Source: Acidimicrobiia bacterium (GTDB lineage: Bacteria; Actinomycetota; Acidimicrobiia; Acidimicrobiales; Aldehydirespiratoraceae). From it: DNA of 41,527 nucleotides. Where the stretch lies: positions 1 through 41,527 of the forward strand of contig JAHQYN010000018.1 in assembly GCA_024421085.1 (NCBI GenBank). The letters are read 5' to 3'. The translations under genes and the position numbers were made by a program. This document shows, one piece after another, positions 24,488-35,930 of this stretch. The notes beneath the pieces were generated by a model. It was given only the letters and a program-made list of their open reading frames with translations, was not told the origin of the DNA and ran no database searches. Every line of letters starts with the position of its first letter. Position 1 is the stretch's first letter.

Positions 24488-25275
24488 CCTTCCCGGGCGC
24501 GCATCTAGCAGCGCTGCCGCTTCATCGGCGGCGACGGCTCGTGGATGCCATCGAGACCGGGATGCTCCCGGACGCTCCCTCGGCGGCGGCCCTGTGGTCG
24601 GTGCTCGGACAGCGAGGCGAGGTAGACCATGTCCGCGACGACCTGATCGCTCTCAAGGGCGTCGGCGTCGTCGGTCCGGCGGTAGCGGTATGGCTGAGGG
24701 CTCTGGAACTCGCCCAGGCACGGGCGCCTGTGCCGGACCTGGTTTGGTCCGGTCCCGAGGTACCGGGGCTGCACGCACGTGACACTCGCCGGGTCTACGA
24801 AGAGCTGGTGCGAAGCGCGCGGGATTCGGTGTGGATGAGCACCTATGGCTACTTCGACGGCCCGCGCGCCTTCGCGGACCTGGCTGAGCGTATGGACGCC
24901 GTAGCCGGGCTGCGTGTCGTGTTGATGCTCAATATCCAGCGCGCCCGAGGCGACACCACAGCATCCGACCATCTCGTACGGCGCTTCGCCGACCGATTCT
25001 GGGGCACCGACTGGCCCGGCCAGTCCAAGCCGGTCGTCTACTACGATCCGCGCTCCCTCGATACCGACAGACCTACCGGTGTCTTACACGCCAAGGCACT
25101 CGTAGCGGACGACGCGGCCGTGTTCATAACATCAGGCAACCTCACCGAGGCAGCCCTTGACCGCAATATCGAACTGGGTCTCCTGATCCGAGACCCGACC
25201 CTGGCCAAGACGACAACCACCCACTTCCAAGCCTTGATCGACCGCGACCTGCTGCGCCCACTCCCAGAGGAATGA
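24484..25275 (+). CDS. drmC: DISARM phospholipase-D-domain protein DrmC
   Basis: About 263 aa. The start is the GTG at 24484 overlapping the drmB stop (GTGA); the longer ORF-track frame runs inside drmB. The HKD motif is VLHAKALVADDAAVFITSGNLTEAALDRNIELGLLI (near residue 200), the single motif usual for DrmC. The N-terminal half (LPLHRRRRLVDAIETGMLPD, DHVRDDLIALKGVGVVGP) is the helical family region. DrmC is a predicted nuclease-fold protein that is dispensable in some tested DISARM systems. It ends the island. Confidence 0.92.
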   Translation: MTFPGAHLAALPLHRRRRLVDAIETGMLPDAPSAAALWSVLGQRGEVDHVRDDLIALKGVGVVGPAVAVWLRALELAQARAPVPDLVWSGPEVPGLHARDTRRVYEELVRSARDSVWMSTYGYFDGPRAFADLAERMDAVAGLRVVLMLNIQRARGDTTASDHLVRRFADRFWGTDWPGQSKPVVYYDPRSLDTDRPTGVLHAKALVADDAAVFITSGNLTEAALDRNIELGLLIRDPTLAKTTTTHFQALIDRDLLRPLPEE

Positions 25276-25709
25276 ACCGGTGTCCGCTGGTGGCACGCCC
25301 ACCTGCGCTGAAGCAACGCCAAGGTCCCAGACACCCGACCCGCTCGCCGAGCAACGCCGCGAAAGCGCCCGAGTACGATCCCGGCGACGCCGCCGCGGGG
25401 GCGTCCTGGCCGCACAACCAGCACGAAATCCGACCACATTCACCACGCGCGGGAACATCTGTTGAGAGAGCACTAGCTGGCTTCGATTGATCGCTCGCGG
25501 GTCGCTAGCGGCGCTTCGTGTTCACGCGGGGAGTCTGGGGCGGTTTCGAGCTGCCTCCGAGTGATCGCTCGGGGCTCGGTTGCGGCTGCGGTTCTGCGCC
25601 CCTAGCCTGGATGTCGCTGTTTGGTTGTCGACGACGAGTCGTATCTCGTGCGACCTTGGTTGTTACTTGCCGGATGCAGCACCACTCACGATCATGAGGA
25701 GACGAATCC
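25276..25709. other. Intergenic region between the DISARM island and rho
   Basis: No convincing gene is present; the ORF-track frames here are short and do not look like proteins. The 10-mer tgatcgctcg occurs twice, 74 bases apart (25488-25497 and 25562-25571), each in a similar context (cgattgatcgctcgcgg and cgagtgatcgctcgggg). This is a possible scar of the insertion. A weak TTGGTT/TATCTC pair near 25621-25647 could drive rho. Confidence 0.4.
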
Positions 25710-27212
25710 GTGGAAACCGCGGAGATGCGCCGGTCGACCCTTCAACGCAAGGACCGCGAAGAACTCACCGAAATCGCCGTCACGCTCGGAACGAAACCCC
25801 CGCCGAGGGCACGCAAGGGCGAGATCATCGACCTCATACTCGACCTGGTGAACGGCGGAGACGGCGCCCCCCTCGGTGACCCGCCCGCGACCGAGGACCA
25901 GTCGAACGCCGAGGGCGCCGGTTCCGCGCCCGATGAGACCGTCGACCAGCAGGAGGCGGCAAGTCCCACCAGCAAGCCTGACCTGAGATCGGCGGGCAAC
26001 GGCGAGCCCGCTTCGCAAGCAACGGAGACCGAAGCGGGTAACAGGCGTCGGCGCCGTCGGGGTCGCGAGCGGGAGAACAACAGGGACACCGGCGAAGTCT
26101 GGAACGGCGATGTGGTGCCGGTTGCGGGCTATCTTGAACTGCGACCCGAGGGATACGGGTTCCTGCGGGTCAACGGAGCGCTCCCGTCCAAGGACGACGC
26201 CTACGTGCCGGTGAAGATGGTCCGGCAGTACAAACTCGACAAGGGCGTGCATCTGAGCGGCACCTCGCGCCCCGCGGGACGCAACGAGAAGAACCCCGCA
26301 ATGGTGGATCTGTTCACGGTCAACGGCGGCGCACCCGAAACCGCTGTCGAGCGCGTGGCCTTCGATGAACTGGTACCGGTGTTCCCCGACGAGCGCCTCG
26401 TGCTGGCGGGCACCCAGGAGCCTGGAGACCCCACGGCACCGATAGTCGATCTTTTGACCCCGCTGGGGAAGGGTCAGAGGGCGTTGGTCGCGTCACCGCC
26501 GAGGGCGGGCAAGACCACGGTGCTCAAGCACCTGGTCCGGTCGCTCGAAGTCAACCACAGTGACCTCGAGTTGCTTGTCCTGCTGGTCGACGAGCGTCCC
26601 GAGGACATCACCGACATGAGCCGCTGGGTGCGCAGCGGTGAGGTGGTCGGTGCCCCATTCGATCAGCCGACCGATGAGCAGATCACGATCGCGGAGATGA
26701 CGGTCGAGAGGGCCAAGCGAATGGTTGAGGACGGCAAAGACGTCTGTCTCGTCGTCGATGGCATCACCCGTCTGGCCCGCGCCCACATTCTCGAGGCTTC
26801 CCACAGCGGCCGTTCGGGGTCGGGCGGAATCGACAGGTCGGTGGTCCACGCATGCAAGCGTTTCCTGGGCGCGGCCCGCAACATCGAGGGCGGTGGTTCG
26901 TTGACGATCATCGGCACGATCGTCGTCGACAGCGGGAGCTCGGTCGACGAGTTGGTCTATGAGGAGTTGGCCAACACCGCGAACCTGGAGTTGCGGCTGT
27001 CGCGGGCGCTGGCGGTCCGCCGGGTCTATCCGGCTGTCGACATTGCCGCCTCCGGGACTCACAACGAGGAGATCCTGATGGTGCCCGCGGAGCTTGAGGA
27101 GGCCCGTGAGTTGAGGCGGCGTCTGATGACTGTCGCTGCGGCCGAGGAGTCAGCCCCCGGCGATGATGTGCTGGCGCTGCTGAACGAGCTTTCGGCCACC
27201 GATGCCAACTGA
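25710..27212 (+). CDS. rho: Transcription termination factor Rho
   Basis: A hexameric RNA-dependent ATPase that ends transcription. It starts with GTG, eight bases after a strong GAGGAG. Residues 10-45 form the Rho N-terminal SAP-like domain (LQRKDREELTEIAVTLG). A Glu/Gln-rich then Arg-rich low-complexity insert follows, typical of high-GC actinobacterial Rho. The RNA-binding cold-shock domain is GYLELRPEGYGFLRVNG. Walker A is ASPPRAGKTTVLKHLV (near 263), followed by LLVDERPEDITDM and the R-loop/Q-loop region SGGIDRSVVHACKRFLGAARNIEGGGSLTIIGT. The last codons GAT GCC AAC TGA seed the repeat that follows. Confidence 0.97.
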   Translation: METAEMRRSTLQRKDREELTEIAVTLGTKPPPRARKGEIIDLILDLVNGGDGAPLGDPPATEDQSNAEGAGSAPDETVDQQEAASPTSKPDLRSAGNGEPASQATETEAGNRRRRRRGRERENNRDTGEVWNGDVVPVAGYLELRPEGYGFLRVNGALPSKDDAYVPVKMVRQYKLDKGVHLSGTSRPAGRNEKNPAMVDLFTVNGGAPETAVERVAFDELVPVFPDERLVLAGTQEPGDPTAPIVDLLTPLGKGQRALVASPPRAGKTTVLKHLVRSLEVNHSDLELLVLLVDERPEDITDMSRWVRSGEVVGAPFDQPTDEQITIAEMTVERAKRMVEDGKDVCLVVDGITRLARAHILEASHSGRSGSGGIDRSVVHACKRFLGAARNIEGGGSLTIIGTIVVDSGSSVDELVYEELANTANLELRLSRALAVRRVYPAVDIAASGTHNEEILMVPAELEEARELRRRLMTVAAAEESAPGDDVLALLNELSATDAN

Positions 27213-27325
27213 TGCCAACGCCGACCGATGCCAACGCCGACCGATGCCAACGCCGACCGATGCCAACGCCGACCGATGCCAACGCCGACCGATGCCAACG
27301 CCGACCGATGCCAACGCCAACTGAT
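27201..27325. repeat. 16-bp tandem array between rho and rpmE
   Basis: Seven copies of gatgccaacgccgacc start every 16 bp from 27211 to 27307. They are bracketed on each side by gatgccaac or gccaac followed by tgatg. The left bracket contains the last codons and stop of rho. The period is not a multiple of three, so this array cannot be a simple in-frame extension. It is C-rich with few T residues on the coding strand. Confidence 0.95.
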
Positions 27326-27338
27326 GCTGGCGCGCAGG

Positions 27339-27366
27339 TTGTGGCTCGGAACTGGGGTCCTAGAAT
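27339..27366 (+). promoter_or_regulatory. Promoter of rpmE
   Basis: TTGTGG and TAGAAT are separated by 16 bases. The -10 ends nine bases before the rpmE ATG, leaving essentially no leader. The array thus separates rho from an independently promoted rpmE. Confidence 0.55.
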
Positions 27367-27375
27367 CATGGGGCT

Positions 27376-27636
27376 ATGAAGCCTGACACCCATCCCGAGT
27401 ACCGCACGGTCGTGTTCCAGGACACTTCGGCGGGCACTTCGTTCCTGACGCGGTCCACGATTGAGACGAGAGAGTCGATCGTCTGGGAGGACGGCAACGA
27501 ATATCCGCTCGCCAAGGTGGAGATCTCCAGCGAGAGCCATCCGTTCTACACGGGCCAGATGAAGATCGTCGACACCGCGGGCCGGGTCGAGCGTTTCGAG
27601 AAGCGTTACGGCAGACGCAAGAAGCTCGAGTCCTGA
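27376..27636 (+). CDS. rpmE2: 50S ribosomal protein L31 type B
   Basis: 86 aa with the type B L31 sequence: [76 protein letters not shown]. It binds the large subunit at the central protuberance. The CxxC zinc pairs of type A L31 are absent, so this is the zinc-independent form. At this rho-linked locus actinobacteria more often carry the zinc-containing type A copy. The downstream gap to atpZ holds the ATP synthase promoter. Confidence 0.95.
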   Translation: MKPDTHPEYRTVVFQDTSAGTSFLTRSTIETRESIVWEDGNEYPLAKVEISSESHPFYTGQMKIVDTAGRVERFEKRYGRRKKLES

Positions 27637-27638
27637 GG

Positions 27639-27667
27639 TTGGCAGCGCAGGCGCTTGGCAATAGATT
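27639..27667 (+). promoter_or_regulatory. Promoter of the ATP synthase operon
   Basis: TTGGCA and TAGATT are spaced by 17 bases, close to the sigma-70/SigA consensus. Transcription would start near 27674, giving a leader of about 66 bases before atpZ. The leader contains gcaccgtcggcccaaa, a 16-mer shared with the opp-locus array, followed by a diverged second copy (cgccgtcggccgaactcaaa). Confidence 0.6.
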
Positions 27668-27739
27668 GTGCATCAATTCACGAGCGGGCACCGTCGGCCC
27701 AAACTCACGCCGTCGGCCGAACTCAAAGGGGGTCTTACC

Positions 27740-28006
27740 GTGGACGAACGGGAGCAACGCGAGATGCACAAGGGCGCGGGCGATGCCTTCGCGGCAGCCT
27801 TTGAGATGATCGTCACGCCCGCTCTGTTCGGCCTGTTCGGCTGGTGGCTCATCGACCGCCCCCTCGGCTTGTTTCCAGTCTTCACGCTGGTTCTCGCCGG
27901 GATCGCGCTCGCCTATGAGACTCAGAAGCTGTGTGCGTCCTACCGCCGCTCGCTCGACGAGGCACTGCAGCAGCGTCGTGCTGGCTACGGGCAGGGTCCG
28001 CAATGA
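27740..28006 (+). CDS. atpZ: AtpZ/AtpI-family protein, first gene of the atp operon
   Basis: 88 aa from the GTG at 27740, which has an AAAGGGGG ribosome site seven bases upstream. The ORF-track start at 27668 would lie before any ribosome site. Two membrane helices (FEMIVTPALFGLFGWWLI and LFPVFTLVLAGIALAYETQKL) separated by a short DRPLG turn match the AtpZ two-helix family encoded ahead of many atp operons. This family is implicated in assembly or Mg/Ca transport for the synthase. The stop overlaps the next ATG (ATGA). Confidence 0.8.
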   Translation: MDEREQREMHKGAGDAFAAAFEMIVTPALFGLFGWWLIDRPLGLFPVFTLVLAGIALAYETQKLCASYRRSLDEALQQRRAGYGQGPQ

Positions 28007-28526
28007 ATGCCCGGGCCAAGGATCGCATGTCCCCCTTCCCTGCGGAGGTCTCGGCCAGTGCGCCTGAGCGCGAGATAGCCCGCGACCTCGCCGTCCGCAC
28101 CTTGCTGGTCGCTCCGGTAATGCTGGCGGTCGGTGCCGTGTTCTGGGGTTGGTCCGGGCTCTGGTCGTCCGGTTACGGCCTGGTCATCGTGGCCGTGAAC
28201 TTCCTGGTGGGTGCCGCGATCATCACCTGGTCCGCCAAGATCAGCCCGGCAGTGATGTTCGGAGCAGTGATGTTCGGCTTCATTGCCCGGCTCGGGATCA
28301 TCACCGCGGCGGTGCTGCCGATCCGCCAAAGCGAGTGGTTCGAGATCGCACCCTTTGCCATCAGCCTGTTGTTCACCCACATTGGTCTGTTGGCCTGGGA
28401 GACCCGCCAAGTTGCCGCCTCGCCTGCGTTTCCCGGTTTAAGACCCGGCGCAGCAGTCCTGTCGCCCAAGGGCGATCCAGTCAACCCAAGCAAGCCGACC
28501 GACGATTCGACCGCGGAGCACTCAGC

Positions 28527-28530
<4 letters not shown>
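28003..28530 (+). CDS. atpI: ATP synthase I-like membrane protein
   Basis: 175 aa, starting at the ATG overlapping the atpZ stop; the ORF-track start is too early. Four membrane helices are visible: LLVAPVMLAVGAVFWGW, GYGLVIVAVNFLVGAAII, VMFGFIARLGIITAAVL and IAPFAISLLFTHIGLLAWE. Their order and the position before atpB match AtpI, a chaperone for c-ring assembly. Sequence conservation in this family is low, so the name rests mainly on topology and context. A Pro-rich tail of about 35 residues follows. The stop overlaps the atpB start. Confidence 0.75.
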
Positions 28531-29712
<1,182 letters not shown>

Positions 29713-29759
29713 ACAACGGCCCGCAATTCAAGGCAGCACCCAAAGCAAAGGTTCAACTC

Positions 29760-30485
29760 ATGACAGCAACTATCCGGCGACTGGCCGGAGCATTCGGGCT
29801 CATCGGTGCCTTGACCGTGCTTAGCGCCGTTCCGGCATCGGCCGTTGGTGAAACGCCCGGCACCTGCATATTTGAGAAGGTTCTTGAAGCCGAGAATGAT
29901 TACGGCTCGGTTCATGCCCTTGAAGACCCGGCCAACAAGGATGCCCTCGCAGCGTTCGAGCAGGAGCTTGACACCTGTGAGGAAGCACCGAGCCTGATCA
30001 TCCCAGAGATCGATGAGATCATCTGGGGCGGCGGTGCCTTCCTGATCCTCTTCGGTTTCATGTGGTGGAAGGGCTTCCCCGCGGTTCAGGGGGCCATGCA
30101 GGCCCGTTCCGAGAAGATCGCCGCTGACCTCGACGCCGCTGAGTCGGCCAAGACCCAGGCGACCACGGTTCTCGCCGACCATGAGGCGCAACTCGCCGGC
30201 GCCAAGGCGGAAGCCGCGCAGATCGTCGAGGATGCCCGTGCCCAGGCCGACTTGGTGGCCGCGGAGATCGCGGCGCGCGCCAACGAAGAGATGGCGCAGA
30301 TGCGTGCTCGGGCCGCGGCTGACATTGAGTCTGCCCGCTCCCAGGCCGTGTCGGACTTGCGCGGAGTCGTAGCCGACATCGCTGTCGGCGCGGCCGAACG
30401 GGTCATCAAGTCCAATCTCGACATCGATACACAACGAGCCCTCGTGGATGCCTACATCGACGAGGTGGCCGCCAGCAATGCCTGA
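29760..30485 (+). CDS. atpF: F1Fo ATP synthase subunit b with secreted N-terminal domain
   Basis: The 241-aa peripheral stalk subunit has an AAAGG ribosome site. The normal part begins near residue 80 (IIWGGGAFLILFGFMWWKGFPAVQGAMQARSEKI) and continues as a long Ala/Glu/Arg coiled coil. Ahead of it are a signal peptide (IRRLAGAFGLIGALTVLSAVPASAVGE) and about 50 residues with two cysteines (GTCIFEKVL...ELDTCEEAP) that would face outside and could form a disulfide. Most b subunits are about 160-180 aa without this part. It overlaps atpH by 8 bases. Confidence 0.93.
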   Translation: MTATIRRLAGAFGLIGALTVLSAVPASAVGETPGTCIFEKVLEAENDYGSVHALEDPANKDALAAFEQELDTCEEAPSLIIPEIDEIIWGGGAFLILFGFMWWKGFPAVQGAMQARSEKIAADLDAAESAKTQATTVLADHEAQLAGAKAEAAQIVEDARAQADLVAAEIAARANEEMAQMRARAAADIESARSQAVSDLRGVVADIAVGAAERVIKSNLDIDTQRALVDAYIDEVAASNA

Positions 30486-31008
30486 CGAACGGCTCGACGG
30501 CTACGCCGAAGCGCTCCTAGCGGTCGCTGCCGCTGAGGGCCGATCGACGCTGCTCGAGGACGAACTGTTTCGCATCGGTGAGGCCCTGCGGCACAACGAG
30601 GAACTGTTGGCCGCACTGTCCGACAGCCGGTTCCCGATCGAAAGGCGCCAGAGCGTGGTCGAGGACCTGCTCGGCGACAAGGCGTCTGCGGTCACCACGG
30701 CGCTCGTGTCGATGGTGGTCGGCACGGGGCACGGCGGTCACCTTCCCGAGATCGTCGATGCCATGGTTGCTCGGGGCGCCGTCAAGAGGGATCGGGTCCT
30801 GGCCAAGGTGCGATCCGCCATCGAACTTACAGACGACCAGAAAGCGAGGTTGGCCCAGGCCATCAAGTCGTCCACCGGCACTGATGTCGAGATCCGGGTG
30901 ATCATCGACGAGAGCGTGCTCGGTGGTCTCGTTACCGAGATCGGCGACGACGTGATCGACGGCAGCGTGCGGCACCGGCAGTCGCAGCTCCGCGAGAACT
31001 TCGGCTGA
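30478..31008 (+). CDS. atpH: F1Fo ATP synthase subunit delta
   Basis: The 176-aa stator protein linking the b stalk to the top of F1. The start is the ATG at 30478 inside the end of atpF ([21 protein letters not shown]). The C-terminal family signature is [34 protein letters not shown]. The ORF-track start lies too far upstream in atpF. The stop is followed by a 13-bp repeat built on acttcgcccgcc. Confidence 0.95.
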   Translation: MPDERLDGYAEALLAVAAAEGRSTLLEDELFRIGEALRHNEELLAALSDSRFPIERRQSVVEDLLGDKASAVTTALVSMVVGTGHGGHLPEIVDAMVARGAVKRDRVLAKVRSAIELTDDQKARLAQAIKSSTGTDVEIRVIIDESVLGGLVTEIGDDVIDGSVRHRQSQLRENFG

Positions 31009-31012
31009 TCAA

Positions 31013-31047
31013 CACTTCGCCCACTTCGCCCGCCCACTTCGCCCGCC
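31013..31047 (+). repeat. Short tandem repeat between atpH and atpA
   Basis: Three copies of cacttcgccc(gcc), the first shortened, begin a few bases after the atpH stop. The seed may be the aacttcggctga end of atpH. Confidence 0.7.
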
Positions 31048-31076
31048 AGACAGGGACAGAGCAGAAAAGACGAGAA

Positions 31077-32717
31077 ATGTCAGATCTCACGATCAACACC
31101 GCCCTAACCATAAACACCGACGACATCGCCGCGGCGATCCGCGGCAACCTCGATGACTTCACGCCGAGCCTGGAGCAGACCACCGTTGGTCGAGTGCTTG
31201 AGGTCGGCGATGGTATTGCACGGGTGTCGGGCCTGCCCGGCGCGGCCGTCAACGAGATGCTCCGCTTCGAGAACGGTCTGGTGGGTCTGGCCCTCAACCT
31301 CGACGAGGAGTCCATCGGCGCGGTCGTGCTCGGCGACGTGGAGGGCATCGTCGAGGGCCAGGCAGTTGTGGCCACCGGCGACATCCTCTCGGTTCCGGTC
31401 GGCGACGGCCTGCTCTCACGGGTGGTCAACCCGCTCGGCGAACCCATCGACGGCAAGGGCCCGCTCACCAACGTCGAGCCCCGCCGGATGGAGATCCAGG
31501 CCCCCGGCATCACCGGCCGCAAGCCCGTGCATGAGCCCATGCAGACCGGCATCAAGTCGATCGACTCGCTGATCCCTATCGGCCGCGGCCAGCGGGAGCT
31601 GATCATCGGCGACCGCAAGACCGGCAAGACCACCGTCGCCCTAGACACGATCCTCAACCAGAGGGGTCAGGGCGTGAAGTGCATCTATGTGGCGATCGGT
31701 CAGAAGGCATCCACGGTCGCCCAGTCAGTCGCCACCCTTGAAGAACTCGGGGCCATGGAGTACACGGTGGTGGTCAACGCCCCGGCCTCTGATCCGGCGC
31801 CGTTCAAGTTCCTCGCACCCTACGGCGGGTGCGCCATCGGCCAGCACTGGATGGAGAACGGCGAGCATGCGCTGATCGTCTACGACGACCTTTCCAAGCA
31901 GGCCGAGGCCTACCGCCAGGTGTCGCTGCTGCTACGCCGTCCGCCGGGGCGTGAAGCGTTCCCCGGCGACGTGTTCTACCTGCACAGCCGGCTCCTCGAA
32001 CGTGCGGCCAAGCTCTCCGACGAGCGGGGCGCCGGCTCGTTGACGGCGCTGCCGATCATCGAGACCAAGGCGGGCGACGTGTCGGCGTTCATCCCGACCA
32101 ATGTGATCTCCATCACCGACGGCCAGATCTTCTTGCAGGACGACCTGTTCAAGTCGGGTATCCGTCCTGCGGTCGATGTCGGCATCTCGGTGTCCCGGGT
32201 CGGCTCCGCAGCCCAGGTTTCAGCCATGAAGGCAGCTACGGGCACGCTGAAGGGCGACCTGCAGCAGTTCCGCGAGTTGGAGGCCTTCGCGGCTTTCGGT
32301 TCGGACCTCGATGCGGTCTCGTCTGCCCAGCTCGAGCGCGGCTATCGCCTCACTGAGCTTCTCAAGCAGGGTGTCAACTCGCCGTACCCCGTTGATGAGC
32401 AGGCTGTCTCGATCTACGCGGGCACCCGCGGCTACCTCGACAAGCTCGAAGTCGACGATGTCATGCGTTTCGAGTCGGAATTGCTCGACTGGTTCCGGAC
32501 CCGCCACCGCGAGGTGATGGCGAAGATCCGCAGCGAAGGTGTCATCGAGGATGAGGCGGCCTTCGCGGCCGCAATCGCGGCCTTCGCCGATCAGTTCGTC
32601 GGTTCGCGGGTCGATAGCGCCGAGCCCGAAGCCGAGGCTCAGGGAGAGGCGCGTTCAGACATGGTCGATTCCGAGACCACCCTTCCTGAAGAAGAGATCA
32701 CCCGAGACGAGATCTGA
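31077..32717 (+). CDS. atpA: F1Fo ATP synthase subunit alpha
   Basis: 546 aa. The N-terminal beta-barrel contains [19 protein letters not shown]. The nucleotide-binding P-loop is [14 protein letters not shown] (near residue 178), and the alpha-specific [24 protein letters not shown] follows. The visiting-Arg region is [14 protein letters not shown]. It forms the non-catalytic sites of the F1 hexamer. An acidic tail of about 30 residues beyond the usual end is rich in Glu and Ala. The ribosome site is weak (GACGAG). Confidence 0.98.
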   Translation: MSDLTINTALTINTDDIAAAIRGNLDDFTPSLEQTTVGRVLEVGDGIARVSGLPGAAVNEMLRFENGLVGLALNLDEESIGAVVLGDVEGIVEGQAVVATGDILSVPVGDGLLSRVVNPLGEPIDGKGPLTNVEPRRMEIQAPGITGRKPVHEPMQTGIKSIDSLIPIGRGQRELIIGDRKTGKTTVALDTILNQRGQGVKCIYVAIGQKASTVAQSVATLEELGAMEYTVVVNAPASDPAPFKFLAPYGGCAIGQHWMENGEHALIVYDDLSKQAEAYRQVSLLLRRPPGREAFPGDVFYLHSRLLERAAKLSDERGAGSLTALPIIETKAGDVSAFIPTNVISITDGQIFLQDDLFKSGIRPAVDVGISVSRVGSAAQVSAMKAATGTLKGDLQQFRELEAFAAFGSDLDAVSSAQLERGYRLTELLKQGVNSPYPVDEQAVSIYAGTRGYLDKLEVDDVMRFESELLDWFRTRHREVMAKIRSEGVIEDEAAFAAAIAAFADQFVGSRVDSAEPEAEAQGEARSDMVDSETTLPEEEITRDEI

Positions 32718-32720
32718 GCG

Positions 32721-35200
<2,480 letters not shown>

Positions 35201-35217
35201 GGTTTAGGATCGCTGCG

Positions 35218-35610
35218 ATGTTCAACGTCGAAGTCGTCAGTCCGGAGGCTGTCTCCTATACCGGTGAGGCCGACATGGTCATCGCCCGCACGGTCGACGG
35301 TGGCGACATCGCCTTCCAGGCCGGTCATGTGCCCTTCATCGGCACTCTGGCGGTGTGGTCGGTGGATGTCGTCAAACCCGATGGCGGGCGCGACGTCTTC
35401 GCGGTGCATCGCGGCTTTGTGCAGGTTCACGGCAATCAGGTCACGATCCTGTCAGACGTGTCCGAGTCGGCAGCAGAAATCGACGTGACCCGCGCCCAGA
35501 CTGCACTCGACAACGCCAACGCAGCTTTGGCCGCACATGCCGACGATCCCGAAGCCGCAGCCGCCAAAGTCCGCGCCGAACTCCGCCTCAGGGTCTCCGC
35601 GCTCTGCTAG
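35218..35610 (+). CDS. atpC: F1Fo ATP synthase subunit epsilon
   Basis: 130 aa. The beta-sandwich domain starts FNVEVVSPEAVSYTGEADMVIARTVDGGDIAFQAGHVPFIG. A C-terminal helical part (ARAQTALDNANAALAAH-like) follows. It couples the rotor and can inhibit hydrolysis. The final codons tctccgcgctctgcTAG recur in the repeats that follow, so the gene's end has been copied. Confidence 0.96.
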   Translation: MFNVEVVSPEAVSYTGEADMVIARTVDGGDIAFQAGHVPFIGTLAVWSVDVVKPDGGRDVFAVHRGFVQVHGNQVTILSDVSESAAEIDVTRAQTALDNANAALAAHADDPEAAAAKVRAELRLRVSALC

Positions 35611-35710
35611 TTCCGGGCGTAGCCGGAGCCCCGGGTGTCGGTGCGCTGGGCTAGTTCTGGGCGTAGCCGGAGCCCCGGGCATCTCCGCGCTCTGCTAGTT
35701 CTGGGCGTAG
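35597..35710 (+). repeat. About 44-bp tandem repeat derived from the atpC 3' end
   Basis: Three ctagtt(c/t)(c/t)gggcgtag blocks begin at 35607, 35651 and 35694 (spacing 44 and 43). They are separated by ccggagccccggg plus copies of the atpC end (gcgctctgctag). A related block is found again at about 37943-37997 in the duplicated segment. Confidence 0.85.
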
Positions 35711-35750
35711 CCCGGCGCCGCCGGGATAGCTTAGATTGGGGGCAAGCCCC
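35711..35750 (+). terminator. Candidate terminator hairpins after the ATP synthase operon
   Basis: cccggc-gcc-gccggg (35711-35725) can form a 6-bp GC stem, followed by an A/T-richer stretch (atagcttagatt) and a second small hairpin ggggcaagcccc (35739-35750). There is no long U-run, as is common for actinobacterial terminators. The duplicate at about 38008 keeps the hairpin. Confidence 0.5.
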
Positions 35751-35842
35751 GACTACTCGACTCCAAGGCACCCCGCAACCTGTGCAAGACCCGGGGTGAA
35801 TCAGTGGGGCGCGACAAGGTTCTCTCGGCTGCGGATCGTCGA

Positions 35843-35924
35843 TGCAACATTGCAATCAGACGATGTGCAACCTTATAATCAGCCGAGACACAACCTTGCA
35901 ATTGGCCGACACGAGGCATATAGT
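35843..35924 (+). promoter_or_regulatory. Three iterated operator-like repeats forming two promoters for the AAA ATPase gene
   Basis: Three roughly 23-bp direct repeats (gcaacattgcaatcagacgat, gcaaccttataatcagccgagac, acaaccttgcaattggccgacac) are stacked in register. They place TTGCAA (35850) 18 bases from TATAAT (35874-35879), and a second TTGCAA (35896) exactly 17 bases from TATAGT (35919-35924). The downstream promoter ends six bases before the ATG at 35931, implying a leaderless message. A protein binding these repeats would cover both promoters. Confidence 0.6.
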
Positions 35925-35930
35925 CTGTCG

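Noticed and set aside
27201-27325. Iteron-like origin in the 16-bp array
   Set aside because: No DnaA boxes, AT-rich unwinding region or replication gene are nearby, and the array begins within a rho stop-codon unit.
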